Positions 37,667-44,855 of a stretch of 46,959 nucleotides of DNA are shown here, in pieces. A program made the translations under genes and the position numbers. The DNA is from Bacteroidota bacterium (GTDB lineage: Bacteria; Bacteroidota; Bacteroidia; Bacteroidales; F082): the NCBI GenBank assembly GCA_024279935.1, contig JAJRQZ010000030.1, positions 1-46,959 of the forward strand, written 5' to 3'. The notes below the pieces were generated by a model that was not told the DNA's origin, did no database searches, and worked only from the letters and a program-made list of their open reading frames with translations. How positions within the stretch are numbered: position 1 is the first letter of the stretch; every line of letters begins with the position of its first letter.

Positions 37667-38901
37667 TGAGGCTTTTTTATAACATCTTCATTGTCGCTTA
37701 TCGCTTATCAATAGGGTTAGCGTCGTTTTTTGATGGCAAAGCCGCCCTTTGGGTAAAGGGAAGGCGGGATATTTTTGGCGAAATTAAATCCCGGCTTGAA
37801 CCGGGGGAAAAGATAACCTGGTTTCATTGTGCCAGTCTGGGCGAATTTGAACAAGGCCGCCCCTTGATGGAACGAATGAAAAAACAAAAGCCGGAAACTA
37901 AAATATTCTTGACGTTTTTCTCCCCCTCAGGTTATGAGATGCGAAAAGACTATCCATTTGCCGATTTTATTTTTTACCTGCCCTACGATTCCCCGAAAAA
38001 CGCAAGAAGATTCATTGAGCTTGTAAGACCTCAAATGGCAATATTCGTCAAATATGAATTCTGGTTCAACTATATTTCGCAACTTGAAAAGAAAAACATT
38101 CCGCTTTACCTTGTTTCGGGTATGTTTAGGAAAGATCAGCACTTTTTCAAATGGTGGGCTTTTTGGCAAAGGAAACAACTGAAGAAATTCAAATATTTCT
38201 TCTTGCAAGATGATAGCTCGGAAACTCTTTTAAATGGCATCGGACTTAAAAACACTCTTGTTGCCGGCGACACTCGTTTCGACAGGGTAAGCGAAATCCT
38301 GGAACAAGAGGTAAAGCTTCCTTTTATAGAGAAATTTAAAAATGGTCAGCGCATTCTTTGTGCCGGCAGCTCGTGGCCGCCCGACGAGGATATTATTTTA
38401 AATTATCTCCAAAAGGAGAACCCTGATATAAAACTTATTATTGCTCCCCACGATATCAGCAAAAAACATATTGACGAAATAATAAAGAAGTTTGGTGGAT
38501 ATTCAACAGTTTTATATTCACGCAGGGAAAGTTTGGGAAATGATTTATTAAACGCTAAAATATTGATAATAAATAGTATAGGACTCCTAAACAAACTTTA
38601 TCGCTTTACGGATATTGCTTATATAGGCGGCGGTTTCGGCCTGGCCATCCACAATCTGCTTGAAGCTGCCGTTTATGGGATCCCTGTTGTTTACGGCCCG
38701 AAACACCGGCACTTTCGCGAGGCGGTTGAGCTGGCGGAAAACCGTGGCGGCTTCCCAATTGCGAATAAGGAGGAATTTTTGATGATAATGGACAAACTTA
38801 TTTCCGATAAGGCATTCTACAAAAAAAATGCCTTGGCAGCCGGAAATTACGTCAGGGAAAATGCTGGGGCATCAGAATTGATCTTAAAGGAACTTCCCTG
38901 A
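37666..38901 (+). CDS. waaA: 3-deoxy-D-manno-octulosonic acid transferase
   Basis: Transfers Kdo from CMP-Kdo to lipid A precursor (GT30) at the inner membrane. 411 residues from ATG 37666, whose A is the last base of the preceding TGA (TGATG overlap), so translation is coupled; a TTG one codon earlier is less likely. Features: N-terminal hydrophobic anchor (about 1-22), HCASLGEFEQ with the catalytic-site Glu, FFSPSGYE, VKYEFWFN, CAGSSWPPDE, and the CMP-binding GGGFGLAIHNLLEAAVYGIPVVYGP region. The amber codon upstream could lower its expression by polarity. Confidence 0.95.
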   Translation: MRLFYNIFIVAYRLSIGLASFFDGKAALWVKGRRDIFGEIKSRLEPGEKITWFHCASLGEFEQGRPLMERMKKQKPETKIFLTFFSPSGYEMRKDYPFADFIFYLPYDSPKNARRFIELVRPQMAIFVKYEFWFNYISQLEKKNIPLYLVSGMFRKDQHFFKWWAFWQRKQLKKFKYFFLQDDSSETLLNGIGLKNTLVAGDTRFDRVSEILEQEVKLPFIEKFKNGQRILCAGSSWPPDEDIILNYLQKENPDIKLIIAPHDISKKHIDEIIKKFGGYSTVLYSRRESLGNDLLNAKILIINSIGLLNKLYRFTDIAYIGGGFGLAIHNLLEAAVYGIPVVYGPKHRHFREAVELAENRGGFPIANKEEFLMIMDKLISDKAFYKKNALAAGNYVRENAGASELILKELP

Positions 38902-38954
38902 ACATGCCCGCGGAAAAACCCGTATATGTCCTGAAAGAAAATATTAAAGGACTT

Positions 38955-40289
38955 TTATTCATATCCTGGTTCATCTGTGTACTGTGCATGCGTACTGATT
39001 TTGTTGTCCCTCATTTCGCGCTTCCCGTATTTTCTGTAAAAGTATTCAACAATTAACGCCACGGCAAAAGTAAAGATACTGCCATAAAAAGCACTCCTTT
39101 GCGAGTCCCATTGATATTTCATGAGCGCAACGAAAACAACCGAGAGGATAAGTAAGTTTATTAAAAGGAGTATCTTATTCCCACCATATTCCTTTCGGAG
39201 CTTGAGATGCGAGATCAATACAAATATGTAGATAACGGTAAACACGGTGCTAGTGATTGAGGCGATTGCCCCTAAATCAAAAAACAAGGCGAACGAAAGG
39301 CCTAAAACAGCGGTAATATACAAACCCTCAGTGGATTTGGCCCAAACTTTTCTTTCAAAAAACTCTGGCAGCTCGCCGTCTTTTGCCAACGAATATGCGA
39401 TGTTGGCACCTCCGAAAATAGTAGCATTCAATGCAGATGATATTGAGAACAAGGCTCCGATAGTGATTAGGACAAAGCCAAAATTGCCCAAAAAGGGCTT
39501 TGCTGCAATAGCTAAGGCATTCTCTTGCGCTTTTATAATATCCGGTAATGGAAGGTTCCCGATAGTAACAAGGGATATCAGCACATAAAAAAGCATCACG
39601 AACAATATACTGATAATTATTGCCCTGGGAACATTTTTTGCGGGGTTTTTGATGTTCTCCGATGCATTAGTGATAAGCCCGAAACCCATATACGAAAGAA
39701 AAAAGATAATAGACGCATTTAGCAAGCTGTTTGTGTGCGATGAATCGAAGCCCGGCCCGGCCATTCCCCAATCAATGGTCATAAAGCCCCCTAAAATGAA
39801 TACCAACAGTATTGATAGTTTTATTAAAACGATATAAAACTCGGCTTTTCCAACAGCCTTGCTGCCAAAAAAGTTTAAGGCCGTAAAAAAAGAAATAACT
39901 ATTACTTCAACTATCCCAATGGCAAATGTAGTGGGCTCAATATGTATAAATGGAAGAAGATAGCCTGCAAAACCTTTGACAAAAAGCGCGATTGATATTA
40001 CATAAGTCAGCCACATAAGAATGCTTAATGCCCCGGTTGTGATATTGTCGCCCAATCCTTTTAAAATAAAGGCAATAGGGCCTGCGTTCGATATTATTTT
40101 TCCACCCAGGATCGCATAAGAATAAGCCACTACCAGTGCATATATTCCTGACAGGATAAATGCTTCCGGCAAATCGTTGCCGGCAATCTTTGCACCCAGC
40201 CCGAAGATCGAAAATATGCTGGCACCTATCATCGTGCCAACAGCCATTGATATTACTTCTACTAGACTGAGTTTTTTATTTTCCCCCAT
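38955..40289 (-). CDS. Amino acid permease, APC family
   Basis: 444 residues from ATG 40289 (the longer reading to 40370 overlaps the methyltransferase end and starts with non-coding-like residues). About twelve membrane segments. The first carries GTMIGASIFSIFG, the APC substrate-site motif in helix 1. Its ATG lies 14 bases inside the methyltransferase gene (ACCATGGGGG), so it is translationally coupled as the last gene of the arsR-led operon. The substrate cannot be read from the sequence; organic amino acids, polyamines or a methylated product of the neighbour enzyme are possibilities. No terminator is clear downstream. Confidence 0.88.
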   Translation of the reverse strand: MGENKKLSLVEVISMAVGTMIGASIFSIFGLGAKIAGNDLPEAFILSGIYALVVAYSYAILGGKIISNAGPIAFILKGLGDNITTGALSILMWLTYVISIALFVKGFAGYLLPFIHIEPTTFAIGIVEVIVISFFTALNFFGSKAVGKAEFYIVLIKLSILLVFILGGFMTIDWGMAGPGFDSSHTNSLLNASIIFFLSYMGFGLITNASENIKNPAKNVPRAIIISILFVMLFYVLISLVTIGNLPLPDIIKAQENALAIAAKPFLGNFGFVLITIGALFSISSALNATIFGGANIAYSLAKDGELPEFFERKVWAKSTEGLYITAVLGLSFALFFDLGAIASITSTVFTVIYIFVLISHLKLRKEYGGNKILLLINLLILSVVFVALMKYQWDSQRSAFYGSIFTFAVALIVEYFYRKYGKREMRDNKISTHAQYTDEPGYE

Positions 40290-40986
40290 GGTGTTTTTTT
40301 CTAAATAAAGTATAAATATAAGGTCTCTCCGCCCCCGAAGGCATGATGTAGGTATAATAAAAGGAATCAATCAGTTCAAAAGCCGTCCCTAGTTTCTCAG
40401 TTAACATTTCTTTGCTATATCTCTTGACGGGCAGCCCCGAACAGAGTCTTGCCCCGTTTAAGTCAAACTCGGCCAAGATAACATAAGCCTTGCTTGGTAT
40501 TTTGCTTTTGAGTAGGTCGAAGTATGTGTTTTGCCCGCTTTCTTTAGTGAAGAAATGAAGAACGGCTCTGTCGATCCATAAATCAACAGGCTCGATGCTC
40601 CCAAGCCTTGTTGGTTTCGTTAAGTCATCAGCAATGAATTCAACTTTATTGCCTCCTGTCCTGCCCGCTAATCTTTTTAATGCTACTTCGCTTATATCGC
40701 TGGCAATTATGTTTGAGTATCCCTCATCAAGAAGCTCATCGACAAGAGTCGTGCTTCCCGCGCCAACAATTAAAATACGTGCAGATTTGTGTATGGCTGT
40801 TTTCAAGATCAGGTTTAACATCGGGCTTAGGTCTGTTTCGTACCAGCCCAATTTATTTTCGGGATTATTTGAATATACCTTGTCCCAATGTTCTTTTAAA
40901 TCAACTTTGTTAACTGTTTCCGCTGAGCGACAGCTTTTTACTTTGTCGTTTACATTACAGCTATCGCCGATTATCGCCGATTTCAT
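40276..40986 (-). CDS. Class I SAM-dependent methyltransferase, CSGLPV-type
   Basis: 236 residues. Motif I is VGAGSTTLVDELLDEGY (74-90), acidic residue Asp97 in IIASDIS follows as motif II, and VDLWIDRAVLHFF (134-146) is the family motif seen as DxWHDRAVFHFL in relatives. Residue 182 starts CSGLPVKRYS, a conserved Cys-containing block. I know this group from heavy-metal or arsenic-linked neighbourhoods, but its substrate is not established. Its ATG overlaps the SHOCT gene stop as ATGA, and its end overlaps the permease start by 14 bases. The first about 25 residues are poorly conserved-looking; the coupled start supports them. The opposite long ORF on the plus strand is a shadow. Confidence 0.88.
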   Translation of the reverse strand: MKSAIIGDSCNVNDKVKSCRSAETVNKVDLKEHWDKVYSNNPENKLGWYETDLSPMLNLILKTAIHKSARILIVGAGSTTLVDELLDEGYSNIIASDISEVALKRLAGRTGGNKVEFIADDLTKPTRLGSIEPVDLWIDRAVLHFFTKESGQNTYFDLLKSKIPSKAYVILAEFDLNGARLCSGLPVKRYSKEMLTEKLGTAFELIDSFYYTYIMPSGAERPYIYTLFRKKHHGGK

Positions 40987-41228
40987 AAAATATCCCTCTT
41001 TATCTTCTCGAATTCATCCTTGCTGATTTCTCCGGAAGCATATCGTTTTTTCAGGATCTCGATAGCCGTTTCCTTTTGTTCGTTATCGTGATGGTTTCTC
41101 TTGTCGTTGCTCCACGGAGGGGTGAAACCACCTTTTCCGAAAACCGCAAGGATCACAAACATCGCTATAATTAACAATATGAACGGAAACATCCACATTC
41201 CGCCCATCCAAGGGTGTTCTGTCCACAT
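40983..41228 (-). CDS. Small membrane protein with SHOCT domain
   Basis: 81 residues: a short N-terminal Met/Trp-rich segment (MWTEHPWMGGMWMF), one membrane helix (about 14-30), a charged linker and a C-terminal SHOCT motif (AIEILKKRYASGEISKDEFEKIKRDIL, 55-81). SHOCT tails occur on small membrane or stress proteins; the Met/His-rich lead recalls metal-handling proteins but is only suggestive. It sits 3 bases after arsR and overlaps the methyltransferase by 4 bases. Confidence 0.88.
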   Translation of the reverse strand: MWTEHPWMGGMWMFPFILLIIAMFVILAVFGKGGFTPPWSNDKRNHHDNEQKETAIEILKKRYASGEISKDEFEKIKRDIL

Positions 41229-41231
41229 AAG

Positions 41232-41567
41232 CTAGTCCTTTAAATTATTTACTATATCTATATTTCTTTTTAAACGTTCAATCAAAACCTCCCGGATTAG
41301 TCCGCAAGCCGTTATGATTTTATCGGATGAAATTCTGTAAAATACATTTATGCCCTCCTTCCTTTGAATTAAGATCCCATTTGTTACCATTATCGACAAA
41401 TGTCTTGCAAGAGTTGACTTCCCGACGCCTATCAAATCCGCAATCTCCCCAAAAGATAGTTCGTTGCCTTTGTTATTTAGGTGGTGAACGGTTTCCAGCC
41501 TAATGGGGTGCGCAAAAGAATTGCACATCTCTGAGTGAAGCTTGAACAATATCTTATCTGAGTTCAT
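41232..41567 (-). CDS. ArsR/SmtB-family repressor
   Basis: 111 residues, winged helix. The recognition helix region is FGEIADLIGVGKSTLARHLSIMVTNGIL (39-66), followed by the wing RKEGINVFYRISS. A single Cys in NSFAH-adjacent HSEMCNSFAHPIR (Cys15) and Cys88 exist, but the paired-Cys metal site of classical ArsR (CxC near the recognition helix) is absent, so the signal may not be arsenic. It is the first gene of the operon and should repress it through the palindromic region near its start. Confidence 0.88.
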   Translation of the reverse strand: MNSDKILFKLHSEMCNSFAHPIRLETVHHLNNKGNELSFGEIADLIGVGKSTLARHLSIMVTNGILIQRKEGINVFYRISSDKIITACGLIREVLIERLKRNIDIVNNLKD

Positions 41568-41568
41568 G

Positions 41569-41590
41569 TATTCCTATATATGTTATAATA
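41569..41590. promoter_or_regulatory. Imperfect AT-rich palindrome, possible ArsR operator
   Basis: TATTCCTATATATGTTATAATA, between promoter and arsR ATG, with TATT/AATA outer arms and TATA inner arms. ArsR-family operators are AT-rich inverted repeats of this size; the match is loose. Confidence 0.35.
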
Positions 41591-41598
41591 CAAACTCG

Positions 41599-41629
41599 CA
41601 AATATACGAATTAATGCTTGATGATCAAT
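41599..41629 (-). promoter_or_regulatory. Promoter of the arsR operon
   Basis: On the minus strand ATTG (one mismatch to TTTG), 19 bases, TATATTTG. This is close to the full Bacteroidota -33/-7 consensus with the right spacing, just upstream of arsR. Confidence 0.65.
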
Positions 41630-42310
41630 AATTTATTTGCTTTCCGTACTTATATTTGATCTTCCGGCTTAACCGGAGGTATAATTCCCGGACTTTCGTC
41701 GATCCCCTGGCATTTGAAGGGTCAAAGCATGGGGCTGACAAACTTCTAATCGGTTTTGCTTGTTTGGGGTTCTTTTTCTGACGAACCAATCAAGCATCCT
41801 GGCCCATGAGCCTTCCCCGACATTTTCCTCAGGGGCCATCACCAACAGTTTGTCTCCCCCCAAATCCATTTAGAAAACCCATAATCCCTTTTTATCTGGT
41901 TTGTTGTATAAATATACGAAAATCAGTAGGATAGCCATAGTTTTTTGCTTGGGTTTATTGTTAGAAAGTTCCCTTTTTATAAAAATAAGCTTATTGGGTT
42001 TTTGCGCAGGCTGATAGTTTGGCTCTCCGTACTGGTTCAACGGTAGTATGGGAAGTTCGCACCGTTCAGTTATGCTATTTGAGTTCTCAAGAAAATGAAA
42101 GTTTTTAACAAAAAAATTTGCGGAAAATGAAACACATACCCCATTAAAATATATTTCAAAGAACTCTTTATTTATAACTTACAAGTCTAAAGTAAAGGTT
42201 GATTGGGATTTTGAGACGATTAATTTTCATTTATCCATTAATTATTGCTGCAAACTTTAATATCATCATTGCCCGTATTACATACAGTATTTGTTGTATG
42301 CCGGCATTGT

Positions 42311-43866
42311 TTATTTGCCATATTTTAAAAACAGAATATCAGATTTACATTTATAAGTCTGTTTGTTTTGAGACCAATAAAACTCCGTTTCAAGATTTGT
42401 CATATCCATTAACAAATTGTCCAGATGCTCGTTTATTTTTTCTCTTAAAAAGACAATGTTCCTCTTTAATTTCCAGCTATTTGTCATATCAGTTTCATCA
42501 GTTAGAACCAAGAAAAATTCCTTTATTTCAATGTCTGTTTTTTGTATTATATTTTCAATTACAGATTTCTTTAGGGTAACTAAAACATCACCCTTAACGC
42601 TTTTCTGTCTATTGATTTGTCTTGGGGTAAATGATTTCTGAACAAGCCATTTATAATCAAGAAGATCAAACCCGTTTTTTATACAAGCATTGGTTATAGC
42701 TTTCCATTCTATTCCAGATAGAGAATGATAAGTAAGTGAAAAATATTTATTTATTTTTAGTACTCGTCTAATTTCGGAAAAAGCAACATTAATTTCTTTT
42801 TCAAAATTCTCAGTTCCTTTTTCTCTTTCCTTGCTATCAGAAATTACTATTTCATTTCTATAATCAGGTGTTAATTTTAGCCAAGAATTCCAAATTACAC
42901 TTTGTTCAAAATATGGAACTGCATCACCATAAGGTGGGTCTGTAAAAATATAATCTATTGATTCAGCTTCGATGTCAAGTGCTTTAACATCATTTTGAAG
43001 ATTTTTATAATTATTGTCGTATTGGGTTTGGTTGAAGTTTAATTCTCCATTGTTTCCAAATTGATTTAGATAATCATTTTTGCCTTTAATAATTTTATTA
43101 AATCTATTTTCAAAATAAGATAATAAATTATTTTCTAAATAGGTTTCGCCAATATAAGATCCAGTCATCCAAGCTCCCGGGGCCATAGCTCCTCTGCTTT
43201 TTATTGGAGGCACAAGTTTAGAGCAATTGGCTAAATTTGCAGTAAATGCTAGTTTGAATAAATCTTTTTCTGCTCCGCTTGAATGAGTTTCTATTAAGGA
43301 TAAAAGTCTTGCGTGACAAGAAAGCGTTCTTTTTGTAAAAAGGTCAGCAACGGTCATTCCTTCTTTTGCAGATATTCTTGAATTTCTGATGAGTTTTGTG
43401 GTTGGAAACCAGTCTTGAATGGTTTGCGAATTTTCAAAATTTAAATAGTTATCGGCATCACTTTTTTTAATTTCAAATTCCGTACAGCTTCTGTTTCCAT
43501 TAAGTTTGTATTTTGCTCTTATTGGTGTGTTATTTTTATCTCTAAGAATAGAGGTTAACTGTACAGTTTTACCACCTATATCCCATTCGTGCCATTTCTC
43601 TACAAAAGGTTCAAATTCAGCTTTTATTTTTTTCCATTGCTTTTCAATTAGTTGTAAATCAATGTTTTTTTGAAGAAGCTGATTGTTTAGGAAATTTGCT
43701 ACAGGATTCATGTCATTGAGGATAACATTTCTATTCATAATAAAAGCCTCACAACCAAATACACCATAACCAGAAATGTGTCAAGAACAGTGTCTCCTTG
43801 GTTTGAGTACTTGTCAATAAGCTCTTTCAAGTCACTTGAGGGTTTCTTCCCCCAATACTTGTGCAT
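42311..43866 (-). pseudogene. DNA methyltransferase (N4/N6-type), broken by a single missing base
   Basis: Two overlapping readings join. From ATG 43866 the frame gives MHKYWGKKPSSDLKELIDKY, then GDTVLDTF; at 43774 the frame shifts, and the second frame continues SGYGVFGCEAFIMNRNVILNDMNPVA and runs 490 residues to 42311. The joint recreates methyltransferase motif I (DxFSGYG) if one T is restored in a TTT run. Motif IV is TDPPYGDAVPYFEQSVIWNSWL, so the enzyme would act on an exocyclic amine of adenine or cytosine. The readable ORF alone (from 43738) lacks motif I and is inactive as is. Low GC and the flanking hairpin suggest acquisition. No restriction nuclease is adjacent, so it was orphan. 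One homopolymer sequencing error is the main alternative. Confidence 0.85.
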
Positions 43867-44355
43867 TTCGTATCTATCCCTTTTTTGTTTCAAATTTTTC
43901 TATTTATTCTTTTACAAAGTTACAGTTTTGTTTTTAAGCCCCGTGCTGTTTTCTTCTCGCATTCAAAAAAATAGTTACTACTCAGCATGTTTATCAAGTT
44001 GATTATCAATAGCCCCATGCTTCAGCGTGGGGCTATATATTTGAAATCGCAGTAGTTTTAGCGGAAATTTTGTGTTTTTCAAACAAAAATTGTGACAAAA
44101 CGGATAGGTAACCAATGAGTTAATATTTTTCTCTACTGCTGAGTAGTAACAAAAAATACAATCCCGGTTCTGTTGTGTATATATTCATGATACCGATAGT
44201 AGTGGTTTTTCTAATATAAATATATGATCAACATGAAATAAAATAGCGGATCCGGCATTTTTTTATATTACCAAGGTTTTGTCGAAACAAAACTAAAAAA
44301 AACTGCCCATATCACATAATGCAATAGGGCAGTCAATTATCTTCTTTTGAAAGTT
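43867..44355. other. Gene-free stretch with strong hairpin
   Basis: 489 bases between the methyltransferase start and rpmB end. Besides the hairpin at 44010-44035 it is AT-rich and shows no credible gene. The 74-codon plus-strand ORF at 43778-44002 is the shadow of the methyltransferase start. Confidence 0.4.
44010..44035. repeat. Strong REP-like hairpin
   Basis: TAGCCCCATGC-TTCA-GCGTGGGGCTA: an 11-bp stem with one T-G pair and a 4-base loop, GC-rich in AT-rich surroundings. There is no T run longer than TATATAT after it. It resembles palindromes used by IS200/REP-associated transposases; a terminator for a converging transcript is the alternative. Confidence 0.55.
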
Positions 44356-44595
44356 CTAGGCCTTATAATATCCTTTTTCGGCTGCTTCCTTTAAAGCGGC
44401 AGCAATACCTTTTTTGTTGATATTGCGGATACCGGCTGCGCTTACCATAAGTTTTATCCATTTATCCTCTTCCGGCACATAAAACCTCTTGGTGTGCAAG
44501 TTAGGATGAAATTTTCTCTTAGTCTTTGCATGTGAGTGGGAAACATTGTTTCCTGAAATCACTTTCTTTCCTGTTATCTGACAAATTCTCGACAT
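44356..44595 (-). CDS. rpmB: Ribosomal protein L28
   Basis: 79 residues, complete: [11 protein letters not shown] start, [22 protein letters not shown] core, [14 protein letters not shown] end. Part of the 50S subunit. Only one cysteine (Cys5) is present, so this is the zinc-free form. In most Bacteroidota rpmB is followed by rpmG (L33) and a small DUF4295 gene; here nothing follows on the same strand. It has its own promoter upstream. Confidence 0.97.
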   Translation of the reverse strand: MSRICQITGKKVISGNNVSHSHAKTKRKFHPNLHTKRFYVPEEDKWIKLMVSAAGIRNINKKGIAAALKEAAEKGYYKA

Positions 44596-44630
44596 TTTCC
44601 TTTATTTTAATAGTGTTTAAAAAGGGAGTG

Positions 44631-44661
44631 CAAAGAACGCAATATTTTTTTAATTTACAAA
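44631..44661 (-). promoter_or_regulatory. Promoter of rpmB
   Basis: Minus strand TTTG, 19 bases, GTTCTTTG. The spacing and 3' half of the -7 box fit the Bacteroidota consensus; a TTTG-type -7 with C is seen in ribosomal promoters. Confidence 0.6.
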
Positions 44662-44764
44662 ACACTATTTGATAATTTAATTTTCGTCATTTTTCTCGCT
44701 ATCAGGCGTTATCAACTTTATACTGAGCGAATCAAAAACACGCCAGGGGGCAACAGGTGCAAAC

Positions 44765-44845
44765 TTAGCCCACGCCCTGTGCTGCCAGCCTCCCTGCGAG
44801 AGCGGAAAAGGCCAGTGCGGCAAATATCTTAAAAACCTGTCTCAT
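44765..44845 (-). CDS. Possible tiny signal-peptide-like ORF (26 residues)
   Basis: ATG at 44845, 11 bases after the beta-helix stop, then MRQVFKIFAALAFSALAGRL with an AAQ cleavage-like end, stop after 26 codons. Another frame from the same stretch stays open to a stop near 44690 and ends with a PDSEKNDEN-type tail, so this may be the start of a frame-shifted small secreted protein. Weak support; could be chance. Confidence 0.25.
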   Translation of the reverse strand: MRQVFKIFAALAFSALAGRLAAQGVG

Positions 44846-44855
44846 TTCGTCGCGC

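Larger units (their letters stand above)
41568..42310. other. 743-base region between arsR operon and DNA methyltransferase
   Basis: Holds the arsR promoter at its left end. An ORF on the minus strand at 41669-41869 (66 codons, MDLGGDKLL start) is not recognised and is broken-looking. A second frame near 41660-41715 reads SPGIIPPVKPEDQI before a stop, which looks like a real protein C-terminus and suggests a decayed gene. The rest, 41900-42310, is AT-rich and shows no gene. Confidence 0.4.

Noticed and set aside
40290-40370. N-terminal extension of the APC permease
   Set aside because: It overlaps the methyltransferase coding end and starts with residues unlike the family; the ATG at 40289 gives a normal start.
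41900-42190. tRNA-like segment (GGTTCAACGG)
   Set aside because: The GGTTC stretch lacks matching acceptor, D and anticodon stems; no cloverleaf could be drawn.
42199-42641. Plus-strand ORFs opposite the methyltransferase end
   Set aside because: Shadows of the minus-strand gene; hydrophobic, no signal of selection by eye.
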